Assembly (NCBI GenBank): GCA_034509735.1 | Contig: JACGWO010000005.1 | Location: 13,629,264-13,693,263 of the forward strand | DNA from: Sesamum alatum | Taxonomy: Eukaryota > Streptophyta > Magnoliopsida > Lamiales > Pedaliaceae | Reading direction: 5' to 3' | DNA: 64,000 nucleotides | Made by a program: the position numbers and the translations under genes | The notes under the pieces: generated by a model | The model's database searches: none | Told to the model about the DNA's origin: nothing | Seen by the model: the letters and a program-made list of their open reading frames with translations, nothing else | Shown: positions 1-12,176 of the stretch, piece by piece | Layout of the letters: each line of letters begins with the position of its first letter | Position numbering within the stretch: position 1 is the first letter of the stretch

Positions 1-492
1 CGCCCCCTCTCTCTCCTCCCAGAAAATATTTCTTAGTTCTTTTTGTTCTTGGAACATTAAGAACTTAGACGAACCAATACCGTTAATCGATAACGTGTCA
101 TTGATTCGTCCACTCCAAAATTTATAGACTTGTTTGTTGCTAGCACGACGTGCAAGATACGTGGGTGGATCGTGTGTCACGATTTGGAGGATCTCAAGAA
201 CGAGGTCTTGGTGCAAAACGGGGAACAACGCGAGTAGCAGTTGAAGACGAAAACGACAACGGGTAGGTCTCGTTTAAGATTTTCGTCCCTCTTTAATTTT
301 CAACTCTATGGCCTCCATGATTTCTTTATTTGTTTTATGATCATGAGATATACCGAACGCCCGGGAACCTCAAGGGCACACCCCTTGAGCGTGTTCTTTT
401 CAATTAAAAGCATGCCTTTTATTTTTGTATGTTTATTTTTACCGCGCTTCCGCATTCGCGCAATTCCCGGGACGATCCACCGATTTCTTTTA
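1..492 (+). mobile_element. Group A LTR, 3' part only (copy G)
   Basis: This is the downstream part of a plus-strand group A LTR cut by the window edge. It aligns by eye with 16390-16886 and 26530-27008: the pyrimidine-rich stretch, the conserved block around the splice-like GGTAGGT (about 262-267), the hairpin at 369-389 and the terminal purine/pyrimidine-rich end. The last two bases read TA instead of the usual CA, probably a point mutation. From base 493 the sequence switches abruptly to the opposite strand of another group A LTR, so G was inserted into H. It could be a solo LTR or the 3' LTR of an element lying to the left. Confidence 0.8.
369..389 (+). other. U5 stem-loop, group A form
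   Basis: CTCAAGGG and CCCTTGAG form a perfect 8-bp stem with loop CACAC, about 100 nt before the LTR end. Group B has the same hairpin with a compensatory pair change at 29473-29493. Confidence 0.6.
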
Positions 493-731
493 CTGATTTC
501 ATGTACTTACCTCCAAGCGTAGTCCCAATCCCCAAAATAGGTTTTCAGTCTGTGGGCTTTGTTTGCGTAATGAACAGATAGATATAAAGCAGATAAAGTG
601 AATGCGAACAAAGTAATGCCAAATGAATTTCACTTCTTTATTCATTAATAGTTTATCAAAACACTGAAATTGTCTAGACATAGGTTACATTTTTCCTACC
701 AAGATTAGCTAGATGGTCACCTATTCTAACA
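493..731 (-). mobile_element. Group A LTR fragment (copy H, 3' LTR start)
   Basis: Read on the minus strand, this is the first 239 bp of a group A LTR, beginning with the shared terminus TGTTAGAATAGG (complement at 720-731). It is interrupted at 493 by LTR G. The remainder of this LTR would lie left of the window. Directly downstream on the plus strand (732-745) is the complement of the polypurine tract AAGTGGGAGAT, which fixes it as a 3' LTR. Confidence 0.85.
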
Positions 732-749
732 ATCTCCCACTTGACCTTA

Positions 750-2530
750 CAGCCAATCGCCTATATATCTAATCCCCATCTTCTCAAGATGTTGTGTATC
801 AGTGCTCTGCGACATAGGCTTTGTCAGCGGATCTGTTGTGTTGTCTGTTGAGTGGACTCGGTCCATCCGAACGTCACCTCTTCCTACCATTTCTCTTAAA
901 AGATGGTAGCGTCTAAGAATGTGTTTGGAACGGTGTAAGATCTCGGTTCCTTTGCATGAGCTATTGCACCGTTGTTATCACAGAAGATGACAACGGGCTC
1001 GGCGATGCTAGGTACCACACCCAACTCTTGGATGTAGTTTCTCATCCAAACCGCTTCCTTGGCAGCTTCTGAAGCTACTATGTATTCAACCTCTGTGGTG
1101 GAGTCAGCAGTGGTAGCTTGCTTGGAACTTTTCCAAGCCACTACTCCTCCATTGAGCTTGAATACATAACCCGATTGAGGCTTGGCATCATCGTCATCAG
1201 ACTGGAAGCTAGCGTCGCTAAAGCCTTCCAGGATCAGTTCTTCATTGCCATAAACTAAGAACATTTCCTTAGTCCTTCTTAGGTACTTAAGGATGCCCTT
1301 AACAGCATTCCAATGTGCCTCTCCTGCACAAGACTGATATCTTCTTGTTACGCTCAAAGTGTAAGCAATGTCAGGCCTAGTGCAGTGGACCGCATATTGG
1401 ATGTTTCCTACGGCAGAAGCATATGGGATGACTTTCATCCTTTCAAGTTCCTCATCAGTCTGCGGGGACTGCTTCTTGGATAACTTGATCCCATCCCTCA
1501 TAGGAATCTATTTGGAGTTGTCCATTCGATATCTCTTTAGGACTTTCTCCATGTACGAGTTTTGAGTGAGCCCTAATATCCTTTTAGATCTGTCCCTGAC
1601 AATCTGGATGCCTAGGATGTAGAAGGCTTCACCCAAATCCTTCATGGAAAATTGGGTTGATAACCTTGCTTTTGTGTCACTCAACATTCTATTATCATTA
1701 CGAATGAGTAGAATGTCATCCACATAAAGCACCAGGAACACTATAGAGCTCCCACTGACCTTCTTGTATATACAAGGGTCGGATTCATTTTTGATGAAGT
1801 CATAACCCCGTATTACTTCATCAAAGCGAATGTTCCAACTTCGGGATGCTTGTTTGAGGCCATAGATGGACTTCTGGAGACGACAGATCTTCTGTTCTTC
1901 TCCAGTGACTGTGAAACCCTCCGGCTGATCCATATAGATCTCTTCCTCAATGAAACCGTTAAGGAAGGCCGTTTTCACGTCCATCTGCCATATCTCATAG
2001 TCATACCATGCTACTATGGCGAGCAGGATCTGAATGGACTTAGCCACGGCTATCGGCGAGTAGGTATCCTCAAAATCGACCCCGGGTCGTTGAGTGTATC
2101 CCTTAGCTACTAGCCTAGCTTTGAAGGTTGTAACTTCTCCATCAACGCCAAGTTTGCGCTTGTAGACCTACTTACAGCCAACTGGCTTAACACCTTTCGG
2201 TGGATCTACAAGTCTCCAGACTTGGTTCTCGCTCATGGAGTCCATTTCGATTTTCATGGCCTCAAGCCATTTCCCCGAGTCGATGTCAGACATTGCTTCT
2301 CCATATGTCTTAGGATCGTTATTCAAAAGACCGGTCGTATTTAGAAAGCCATATCTCACTGGAGGTCTGGACTCTCTAGTAGACCTACAGAGAACGGAAA
2401 CGTTAGTGGCGACTGTGGGCGCTGACTGTATCGGAGCCGGCGGTTCAGGGACCGGGGCTGGCTGTTCCTGAGGCTGTCCTTCATGCCTAGCATGTTGGAT
2501 TTCTCGAGGTCGGTCAGCCTTCGGGTGTCT
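750..2530 (-). pseudogene. Ty1-copia pol remnant (RT-RNase H), copy H
   Basis: Minus-strand remains of a copia polyprotein. From its 5' side it holds the integrase-RT linker and the start of RT (about 2530-2168), then a Trp-to-stop change near 2168. The RT core (2047-1508) keeps the catalytic YVDD at 1715-1726 and the KTAFLNG block. RNase H (1501-896) keeps the SDAS aspartate, the TEVEY glutamate (normally TEAEY) and the CDN aspartate. A frameshift near 940 replaces the RNase H C-terminus. Gag, protease and integrase are missing: the sequence stops at 2530, where a group B LTR piece is joined without a terminal CA, so this end arose by rearrangement rather than clean insertion. Nonfunctional. 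Confidence 0.9.
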
Positions 2531-3017
2531 ATTGATGGTGATTGATTGGAATGAATCTAGACATCCTTGGACGAACCTAGACACATTCCAATAATCACAT
2601 TAATTATGTATATATATTAGAATATACAACACCAAGCATAAGTGATTCATTATTCATCTTTTTCTAGGAAAAAGAGAAGACAAAAATCCTCTCCTCTCTC
2701 TCAAAATTTCGTGCTCCCTCCCTCTCTTACACTTGTGTTCTTCACTTGATTTTGAATCAAGAAGAAGAACAAAGTAAGTTTAAGAGAACACTAATTCATA
2801 GTGTTCTTCTCTTAAACCGATTCCTTCCTAAACCCGTTCTTTTCTAGCAAGAAGAACGTGTGTTTCTTCCGGTGTGGTGTGGATCACCTTTGGAGAATCC
2901 ATACGTTTGGATTTCGTGAGCATTCCGGAGAAGGAACAACGTTAGTAGCCGGGAGCATACGCTTAACAATCAAAGGTAACGGTTTATTACGCTTTGATTG
3001 ATTTCATTTGTATATCT
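2531..3017 (+). mobile_element. Group B LTR internal fragment, plus strand
   Basis: It matches positions about 1550-2037 of a complete group B LTR (compare 22341-22829). Neither LTR end is present. It is joined at 3016-3018 to the opposite strand of another group B LTR with the shared bases CTA at the junction. Confidence 0.85.
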
Positions 3018-3430
3018 AACGTTGTTCCTTCTCCGGAATGCTCACGAAATCCAAACGTATGGATTCTCCAAAGGTGATCCACACCACACCGGAAGAAACA
3101 CACGTTCTTCTTGCTAGAAAAGAACGGGTTTAAGAAGGAATCGGTTTAAGAGAAGAACACTATGAATTAGTGCTCTGTTAAACTTACTTTGTTATTCTTC
3201 TTAATTCAAAATCAAGTGAAGAACACAAGTGTAAGAGAGGGAGAGAGGCCGAGAGTTTGAGAGAGAGGAGAGGATTTTTATCTTCTCTTTTTCCTAGAAA
3301 ACGATGAATAATGAATCACGCACGCTTGGTGTTGTATATTCTAATATATATACATAATTAATGTGATTATTGGAATGTGTCTAGGTTCGTCAAGGATGTC
3401 TAGATTCATTCCAATCAATCACCATCAATT
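2531..3430. repeat. Large inverted repeat of group B LTR sequence
   Basis: The left arm 2531-2946 and right arm 3016-3430 are near-identical reverse complements, with about 69 bp between them. The arms are the same part of the LTR in opposite orientation. DNA or a transcript of this segment could fold into a hairpin of about 415 bp. Confidence 0.88.
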
Positions 3431-4966
3431 CTTCAATCAAGCCTACCAAAATTTATGTTATGATCAAATCATACCAAAAGGGAAGAGCTTGATTGGAGTT
3501 GATTTGTCTCTTTCCAAAAGAGATAAGTCAACATACCACCTAGAATGAAACATGGCTGATTTTGCTTCCTCCAAGGGAGCATGTCGGCCATGTTTAATTA
3601 AGGGAAGAAGTCCAACTTCCTCCTATTCCAAAATAGGAATTATTTCTCCTCTCGGGTATAATTTAACGGACCGGATCCATCATTAAATCTAATTTAATGT
3701 CCATTTAAATTATTTCCGTTGATCTTTTAATCCAATTAAAAGATCCAACGTCTCAATGTCTCAACTCTCCAGATTTAATCGAAAATCCAATTTACGGATT
3801 AAACGAAAGCCCAATACAATATCGGCCCGTCCATCCAATGGACTTTCCTTTAAGTAATCCAATTACTTATTTTATCCTTCGAGATTGACTCCAAGTCGAT
3901 CTCTCAACCTCCTCGGTGATTTGTGTGTGACCCTTTAGGTTCACCCTCAACTAGACTTGGGCCCGTGTCCCACAAGGGCCCGTTACCTTGGGTGGCCGTC
4001 TAGCAACGGTCCATAGCACTAGAGACTAGGTGAATTGGCGTGAACATTTAGGCGCCGATTCCGTACGGGTACGATCCTTCCGTCTACCGTCTCCCGGCCT
4101 TAGTCTACGGTATGGAATTTGGCGTCGGTTTCCATCCTTGACTAGGCATCTATGCTTAATACTCGGGATCACGTATGCTTCATTGCGTCGACACAGGAAA
4201 CCATTCCCTGTTCGACCAACCACTGTGGCCACAACTTCAAACAGCATGAACGTGTCTCCGAGTGCATAGGAGATACCTCTGTCACATATTGATAGGGGAC
4301 GGATCCTCTTCTTGGAATCCACCGTCCTCGCTGCACATTCCGACTGCACTGGATAAGGCTTATGATAATCATCTTACAGGATGACTACCTCTCGCCAGAT
4401 CCATGATACAGCCGTCCTGTGCATGCGACTGCCATGATTCCTCAAGTATGAGGATTACTCCCGTACTATCGGAACCGGGGAAAACCAACATACTGACTAA
4501 ACCTCCAAGGCTTTCATATGATGTTCCCCGCGAGTTAGTCCAGTCGGCTTGACCCCAGTCGACCAACCCATCAAGATTGTGTAGGCGTCCCACGCCTGTC
4601 GCTGATGAAACACGGCACTCATCTAATGAATACGACTCTTGACGCAAGTCTCAATAGGACTCTCGATGCCCTGTCTCGAGGTCCTCGACTTGGAACGTTT
4701 TCAGACCCAACTCTTAATCAGTTGGTTTCATGACCACCATCCAATGCGTGGCCCAACTGCACGAGCTGTTATCCATGGTCTGTGGGCTTTGTTGCGATAT
4801 AAGTTAAACACCGTCTTAACAAATGTAAGATGAGCGCAACAAAGAAGGTACCATTGGTGACGAATACTCATCTTATTCATCACATAATAATATTACATTT
4901 ACATCAAGTTGTCAGATAGGTTACAAATCGCCAAACCTATTGGCTTTCTGGTCACCTATTCTAACA
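3016..4966 (-). repeat. 3' LTR of element I (truncated)
   Basis: It begins on the minus strand with TGTTAGAATAGGTGACC at 4966 and follows the group B LTR as far as the GGAACAACGTTAG segment. It contains the long open frame of group B LTRs (4349-4026) and the CCATGG hairpin core near 4015. Confidence 0.88.
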
Positions 4967-4984
4967 ATCTCCCACTTGATCTAA
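4967..4984 (-). promoter_or_regulatory. Polypurine tract, element I
   Basis: On the minus strand TCAAGTGGGAGAT lies directly against the 3' LTR. In copia elements this purine run primes plus-strand DNA synthesis. The same motif sits at the same place in A, B1, E and H. Confidence 0.75.
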
Positions 4985-7900
4985 AGCCAATCACCCATTG
5001 ACCTCAAACTTCTTATTCAGATGGTGAGTGTGGGATACTTGCGACATGGGCTTTGCATGTGGATCTGCTATGTTTTTCTCCGGAGCTGACTCGGTCCAAC
5101 CGAACGTCACTCGTGCTATCCATCTCTCTAAGCAGATGATACGTCTAAGAATATGCTTGGATCATGATGAGATCTCGGTTCCTTTGCTAGCGCTATCGCC
5201 CCGTTGTTATGATAAAAGATAATTATAGGCTTAGTAATGCTAGGTACTACATCCAACCCTTGGATGTAGCTCATCAACCAAACCACTCCTTAGCAGATTC
5301 CAAAGCCGCTATGTATTCAAAACTCTATGGTGGAGTCCTCCGTGGTAGCCTACTTGGAACCCTTCTAAGTAACCACCCTACCATTTAGTCTAAATACAAA
5401 ACCATACTGAGACTTGGCATCATCGTCATCCGACTAGAAGCTAGCGTCGCTATAGCCTTCCAGTATCAACTCTCCACTGCCGTAGATCAAGAACATGTCC
5501 TTAGTCCTTTCAGGTACTTTAGGATAGTCTTGACTGCACTCCAATGTGCCTCCCCGGCACACGACTGATATCGGCTAGTTACGGTCAAAGGGAAAGCCAC
5601 ATCAGGTCTAGTGTACTGAACAACATATTGTATGCTGCCTATGGCTGAAGCATAGGGGATGTCCAACATCCTTTTAAACTCCTCATCAGTTTTAGGAGAC
5701 TAATTCTTGGATAACTTAATTCATGCCTCATAGGAAGGAATCCTCGTTTTGAGTTCTCCATCTTGAATCTCTTCAAGACTTTCCCAATGTACGAGGACTG
5801 GGCCATTCCTAACATCTTTCTAGATCTATCCCTGTAGATCTTGATGCCAAGGATGTAGAATGCCTCGCCCATATCCTTCATGGAGAATTGCGTTGACAAC
5901 CAAGCTTTAGTGGTACCTAACATCTTAACATCATTCCCAATGAGCAAGATGTCATCCACGTAAAGCATCAGAAACGCAACTGAGCTCCCACTGATCTTCT
6001 TGTATACACAAGGATCGGACTCGTTCTTGGTGAAATCATATCCCCGTATGACTTCATCAAAACGTATGTTCCAGCTTCGGGAAGCTTGTTTGAGGCCATA
6101 GATGGACCTTTGGAGGCGGCAGACCTTCTGCTCTTCTCCAATAGTTGTGAAACCTTCCGGCTGATCCATATAGATCTCTTCCTCTAAGAAACCGTTGAGG
6201 AAAGCCATTTTCACGTCCATCTGCCATATTTCATAGTCATACCATGCTGCTATGGCAAGCAGTATCCGAATGGACTGGGCCATTGCTACGGGCGAGTAGG
6301 TTTCCTCAAAATCGACCCCGGGTCGTTGAGTGTAACCTTTCGCCACAAGCCTGGCTTTGAAGGTTGTAATCTCCCCGTCAGCTCCAAGCTTACGTTTGTA
6401 GACCCATTTACACCCTACGGGTTTAACCCCTTTGGGTGGATCTACTAGGGTCCAAACCTTGTTTGTACCCATCGAGTCCATCTCGGATTTCATGGCCTCA
6501 AGCCACTTGTCCGAATCGATGTCCGACATCGCTTCTCCGTACGTCTTCGGATCATTATCCAACTAACCGGACAGGCCCAGAAATCGATACCTATCAGGTG
6601 CATGGGATACTCTGGTCGACCTACGGAGGACTGGAACAATATTAGTGGGAACTTCTGGCTCAGATGTCACTGCCGGCTCTTGGGGTACCTCACTTGATTC
6701 CTCAAGGAGCACCTCATCGCGTCGACTATCCGATGGAAAACCCTTTTCCAAGAACACTGCGTTTCGCGAGACAAAAACCTTTTGCTTGGAGGGATCATAG
6801 AAATAATACCCTGCAGTTTCTTTCGGATAGCCGATGAACCTGCATAAACTAGACCTCGAGTCCAGTTTATCTCCTACTAATCTCTTGACATATGCGGTGC
6901 AACCCACTCTTTCAAGTATTTGTAGGAGGCAGGCTTGCCGTGCCATATCTCATATGGCGTCTGGGATACCTTTCTAGAAGGCGCCAAGTTCAAAACCTTG
7001 GTCGCCGTCTCAAGAGCGTATCCCCAGAAGGAAATGAGGAGTTCGGTAAAACTCATCATGGATCGGACCATGTCCAACAAGGTCCGATTCCTCCTTTCAG
7101 ACACACCATTAAGCTGCGGTGTTCCAGGAGGGGTCTACTGAGAGAGAATCCCATTTCTTTTTAGATAATCAGTAAACTCACCACTCAAATACTCTCCACC
7201 TCGGTCCGACCGAAGGGCTTTGATCTTTCGACCGGTTTGGTTCTCTACTTCAAGTGTGTATTCCTTAAACCTTCCAAAGGCTTCAGACTTGTACCTCATC
7301 AGGTAAACATAATCATACCGTGAGTGATCATCGGTAAAGGTTATAAAGTACGAGTACCCACCTCTAGCCTGAGTATTTAGTGGACCACAGACATCTGTAT
7401 GGATCAAATCCAATAGACCACTGGCTAGCGTACTTTGTCCAACAAAGGGTTTCTTGGTCATCTTTCCCTTTAGACAGGATTCGCAGGTCGGTAGGTTGTC
7501 TAAATCGTCTATTTCTAGACTCTTTGAGTCCACCAACCTTCTTGTCCTATCTTTAGAGATATGACCTAACCTCGCATGCCATATCTGTGCGTTGCTATGA
7601 TCATCACGTTTTCGTTTGTGTTCTGCAGTCATAATCCAATTAGACTGTTGAAGTATGTACAAACCGTTGACCAATGTACCAAGCAGATGAGAAATACCAT
7701 CTTTGATAATGAAAAAAACCGTTTTTATTGATGGTAAATTCATATCCCTCCTTATCAAGGACCGGGATGGAAACAATGTTTTTAATCATGCTAGGTACAT
7801 AGAAACAGTCGTTCAGTACAATCCTAACATGACTACTAATGGCTAACTCTAGTGATCCTACGGCCTCCGCAGCAACGGCTTTGCCATCGCCTAGCCTCAG

Positions 7901-8894
7901 GATCATCTCATCCTTGGTTAGCCTTCTGCTTATTTGCAGTGCTTGCAAATCATTGCAGATGTGAGCACCATACCCGGTATCCAATACCCATGAAGCAGAA
8001 TTAGTAATCATATTTACTTCAACCACAAACATACCTAGGTTGGAGAGGAGTTGTGGGCACTCCCTCTTCCAATGCCCTTTCCCTTGGCAATGCATGCAGA
8101 CATCATTTGCCTTGGACCGCTGAGAACCATGGGCCTTCCCTTTCCCTTTGCTCGGTCCAACCAGAGCAACAGGGACGCCCGGAGCGTGAGCAGGGGCCGC
8201 AACCGTCTTCCCTTCGCCCTTCTTCCTCTTCCAGCGTCTGGCCCTCTTGCCATTCGCCTCAGAGGTTGAAGTCTCTCCAATCAATACCGCCGGCGCCGAT
8301 TTGTGGGTCGTTGCCTCGTATTGGACCAGCATGTTGATCAACTCATGAATAGACTTCTCAAGTCCGTTCATGTTGTAGTTTACAACAAACGGGTCATAGG
8401 ATGGAGGAAGCGACTGGAGGATCACGTCAATGTACGTGTCATTGTTAAGCCCAGTTTTAAGGTCCTCGAGTGTCCACTAGGGAGAGCATCTTGACCCCAT
8501 GACTCTGTACAGACGCTCCTTCAGCGAGCTTGGTGCCAAAAAATGCTTTTGTGGCGGCATATCTAATATGCCTATCCGGAACCGCATAAACCTCGTTCAT
8601 GCGGAGCATTATCGCGGAGACGTTGTCCAGCCTCTCATACTACTTCTGGATGTCGTTAGACATCGAAGCCAGTATGATACTGCGTGCTTTCCGGTTGTCC
8701 TCATGCCATTTCTCGAACGTCAAACGTTCTTCAGGCGTGGACCCCTCCGGTAAGTCACTCGGTGGCGGCTCGTCCAAGACGTAGCCTTGGTTCTCGAAAT
8801 CGAGGACAATCCTCAGGTTTCTCAGCCAGTCCGAGTAGTTCGTTCCGTTGAATTTCTTAGTCTGAAGAATCATGGTTAACGGGTTCTTAGACAT
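4981..8894 (-). pseudogene. Copia gag-pol pseudogene, element I
   Basis: The gag start is at 8894 (MSKNPLTMIL...), a UBN2/Retrotran_gag_2-like capsid. A stop follows near 8640, and gag resumes in 8425-8100. The CCHC knuckle CMHCQGKGHWKRECP is near 8100-8055 and the protease DTG near 7980. The gag_pre-integrase zinc region (HARLGH...CESC) and integrase core run through 7776-7135, with both core aspartates and then a stop in place of Gln. The block with the integrase glutamate (SERRNRTLLD) is at 7104-6877 and the integrase C-terminus at 6946-6563. RT is open over about 307 codons (6562-5639) with YVDD at 5951-5962. RNase H (5669 onward) is badly frameshifted. This is the best-preserved RT in the window, but the polyprotein as a whole is dead. 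Confidence 0.92.
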
Positions 8895-9677
8895 ATCTAC
8901 ATTAATGAAAATGTAAAGCAGAAATTAGCAGATGATGGTAATATTATTGTTCAAGTTGAAGACTTGGTCTTTTAGTCTTTAACCCTCCCACTATTTATAC
9001 GAAAGTCCGCCACTCTCAAACGGAGTTTCGGGAAACCAATTCCTAGTGGGCTCGGGATCCACAAGCATAATCTCCATGCCCCGCTTTTACAATTCACATG
9101 AAGAAGACCTCGTGGGAGATATCCAATATCATTCTCATCCAATGAGATTCCCAAGATATTTTGCCTCACCTATTCGCATGGTTCTGAGGACTCCAAGCGA
9201 ACCATGTTACTCTGTGTTAGGCCCGACCCATCAACCTAATCATGCCTCAAACTGTCGCCCCCCACGACTCGTGAGACAGGGAAACAACGAGCGTAGTCTT
9301 TTTGTTCACAACAATGGTGCAGCTTACCCCTAGTCCAAGTGTGCCACGACTCGTGAGACCACACTTGGGTAGTGGTAGCTTCCTCACCACATTGCCGTGG
9401 ATGGAAGGCTCGGACAGATCAAAATACCATTTTGATTCAAGTCCGTTCTGGGGCTAATATTTCATTTGGTCCAACCAAATGAGAGTTTGAGTGTGACCGA
9501 GACCTCATCACATTATTGTGTTTTAGCATGCATGAATATCCAATATTTAAAGCGATAAATAAAAACGCCGCATGCATAAAACATAGCATACCCCTGTTAG
9601 GATGATCACAAGCCCAACCTATGCGACCCACTGAGCCTGCAATAAGTCTATGGTCTGTCTAGGGTGGTCCTAAATTA

Positions 9678-9956
9678 TTACAATAATAATAAACCCATTG
9701 TCATTCCAATGAGCCTTGAAGTGCTTCTTGTTTCACGCCTTGATGCTCCTCTTTGGGGTCTCCGACTCCAATTGCTTGTTAAAATTAAAACCTCACCAGT
9801 CCTATCTACTCTCATTACAATTGAAAGTAATACATTGGTAATAAAGAAAACAAGCCTTAACATCATGAGGCTGAAAATACGGGAGATGATAGTCCCAAAA
9901 ACAAGAGGCACACAGACCCCACCCAACAGAAAATAAATGATCATACATTCATCCAT
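9678..9956 (-). other. Conserved leader ORF, element I copy
   Basis: An ATG-initiated frame of 92 codons in the sense direction of the element. The first half is strongly hydrophobic and resembles one or two membrane segments; the second half is rich in Arg and Ser. It aligns along its length with the ORF at 30392-30670 in B1. The antisense frame is also open, so conservation of the DNA alone could explain it. I do not recognise the protein and assign no function. Confidence 0.35.
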
Positions 9957-10315
9957 ACATAAGGTCTAGGGCTCTTTTGATCATCCCATGTAGATTCCGT
10001 CAACTCACATAACACAATTATTTCCAATAATCATGCATAAATAATCAATGGATATTCCAAATACCCAAGTGATGTCCAACATCACAAAAGCATAAACATA
10101 CAAATAGTATGCAAAATTCAAATTTCAAATTTAATGGACATTTTAAACAATGCATCCAATGCATGTATTAATCCCAAATTAATTAAGAAAATTTAATTCA
10201 AGGAATAATCCAATTATTCCAAAATCAAAAATGCAAAATTAATATATTTTCATAATATTGTGCAGAAAATACAGAAAGTCAAATTTTCCGGAAAAAGTCG
10301 AAAAACGGCACAAAA

Positions 10316-10382
10316 CGGCCCAGCCGTTGTGCTGGCCGGCCGGCCGCGTGCACAGGGCGGGGCGCGCGCGCTGGCCGAAGCC
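10316..10382 (-). other. GC-rich leader block (short form)
   Basis: About 67 bp dominated by G and C between long AT-rich stretches. It lies where much longer GC blocks occur in A, E, B1 and K. Confidence 0.7.
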
Positions 10383-10600
10383 CCAAAACTGTTTCAGCAC
10401 AATAAAAGTAATATTATTCTGAAAATAAGCATGCAATTTTAGATCCAATCTAACAAAATAAAGCAAGCGAAAAGTCCATTAAATCCAAACAATTGAATTA
10501 TCATATTACTCATATATTTATACAATCTAACATGCCAATAAAGCCATTAAAAACAAGTAGATCATGCCAAACACATAGATCTATACCCCTTAGATCGAAC

Positions 10601-10615
10601 TGGGCTCTGATACCA
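10601..10615 (-). promoter_or_regulatory. Primer binding site, element I
   Basis: On the minus strand TGGTATCAGAGCCCA follows the LTR end by two bases. The first 12 or so bases are complementary to the 3' end of plant initiator tRNA-Met, the usual primer of plant copia elements. Confidence 0.85.
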
Positions 10616-10617
10616 CT

Positions 10618-12176
10618 TGAAGGAGAAGCGGATCCGCCGGCAGCGCGAGCGGAAGCGAGAAAGCGAGAAAAGTGCGTAAATTAAATCAAATCTAATTTAA
10701 AATGCGAATCCCAAGGGTGTGCCCTTGGGTGCTCAACCCGGCGTTCGATGTAGGATGTGTAAATATTAGAAACATATATTTAAACACATAGGGCATAGAT
10801 GTATATTAAATCAATCAAAGCGTAATAAACCGTTACCTTTGATTATTTAGCGTATGCTCCCGGCTACTTGCGTTGTTCCTTCTCCAGAATGCTCACGAAA
10901 TCAAAACGTATGGATTCTCCAAAGGTGATCCACACCACAATGGAAGAAACACACGTTCTTCTTGCTAGAAAAGAACGGGTTTAAGAAGGAATCGGTTTAA
11001 GAGAAGAACACTATGAATTAGTGCTCTCTTAAACTTACTTTGTTTTTCTTCTTGATTCAAAATCAAGTGAAGAACACAAGTGTAAGAGAGGGAGAGAGGC
11101 CGAGAGTTTTAGAGAGAGGAGAGGATTTTTGTCTTCTCTTTTTCCTAGAAAAAGATGAATAATGAATCACACACGCTTGGTGTTGTATATTCTAATATAT
11201 ATACATTATTAATGTGATTATTGGAATGTGTCTAGGTTCATCCAAGGATGTCTAGATTCATTCCAATCAATCACGATCAATTCTTCAATCAAGCCTACAC
11301 AAATTTATGTTATGATCAAATCATACCAAAAGGGAAGAGCTTGGTTGGAGTTGATTTGTCTCTTTCCAAAAGAGATAAGTCAACATACCACCTAGCGTGA
11401 AACATGGCTGATTTTGCTTCCTCCAAGGGAGCATGTCGGCCATGTTTAATTAAGGGAAGAAGTCCAACTACCTCCTATTCCAGAATAGGAATTATTTCTC
11501 CTCTCGGGTGTAATTTAACGGACCGGATTTTATCGTAATCCAACTACGACGAATCCAACATTAAATCTAATTTAATGTCTATTTAAATTATTCCCGTTGA
11601 TCTTTTAATCCAATTAAAAGATCCAACATCTCAATGTCTCAACTTTCCATATTTAATCGAAAATCCAATTTACCGATTAAACGAAAGCCCAATACAATCT
11701 CGGCCCATCCATCCAATTACTTATTTTATCCTTCGAGATTGACTCCAAGTCGATCTCTCAACCTCCGCGGTGATTTGTGTGTGACCCTTTAGGTTCACCC
11801 TCAGCTAGACTTGGGCCCGTGTCCCACAAGGGCCCGTTACCATGGGTGGCCGTGTAGCAACGGTCCATGGCACTAGAGACTAGGTGAATTGGCGTGAACA
11901 TTTAGGCGCCGATTCCCTACGGGTACGATCCTTCCGTCTACTTATAGAATGATTATGATAATCATCTTATAGAATGATTACCTCTCGCCAGATCCAAGAT
12001 ACAGCCGTCCTGTGCATGCGACTGCCATGATCCCTAAAGATGAGCGCAACAAAGAAGGTACCATTGGTGACGAATACTCATCTTATTCATCACATAATAA
12101 TATTACATTTAGATCAAGTTGTCAGATAGGTTACAAATCGCCAAACCTATTGGCTTTCTGGTCACCTATTCTAACA
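10618..12176 (-). repeat. 5' LTR of element I (internally deleted)
   Basis: Both LTR termini are present: TGTTAGAATAGG complement at 12165-12176 and the CTTCA end complement at 10618. At 11940/11952 a large U3 deletion is sealed by an 11-bp filler copied from nearby sequence. A second deletion lies near 12036. The promoter-proximal half, the U5 hairpin (10709-10728) and the splice-like GGTAAC (near 10833-10837) remain. Confidence 0.87.

Larger units (their letters stand above)
8895..10617 (-). other. Leader of element I (primer site to gag)
   Basis: About 1.7 kb with no retroelement protein domain. Reading from the primer site toward gag: a short GC-rich block (10382-10316), a 92-codon ORF (9956-9678), two copies of the palindrome CACGAGTCGTG (near 9350 and 9265), a TATAAATA box (8999-8992), a CTAAT branch-like motif near 8926 and a TGTAG acceptor-like site ending at 8897. 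The same order is seen in B1 and, with changes, in A and E. Confidence 0.75.
3016..12176 (-). mobile_element. Ty1-copia element I (group B), 3' LTR truncated
   Basis: A minus-strand group B element with both LTRs, a leader with primer site, and a complete set of gag-pol domains in order. The 5' LTR is 10618-12176, the interior 4967-10617 and the 3' LTR 3016-4966. The 3' LTR lacks its last 270 bp or so at the head-to-head junction with 2531-3017, so no target duplication can be tested. The 5' LTR has internal deletions (1559 bp against about 2200). Gag-pol has several stops. Confidence 0.9.

Noticed and set aside
241..522. 93-codon frame across the end of LTR G
   Set aside because: It crosses the LTR boundary into H, has no ATG start and is not conserved in other group A LTRs.
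4030..4269. Antisense 79-codon frame in group B LTRs (MNWREHLGADS...), repeated at 13554, 21475, 28097 and 46778
   Set aside because: It starts with GTG and is the exact complement of the sense frame already reported; no evidence favours it separately.
9964..10000. Possible tRNA or host exon near the AT-rich leader segments
   Set aside because: The same sequence recurs in each group B leader, so it belongs to the retrotransposon. No cloverleaf or exon pattern was seen.
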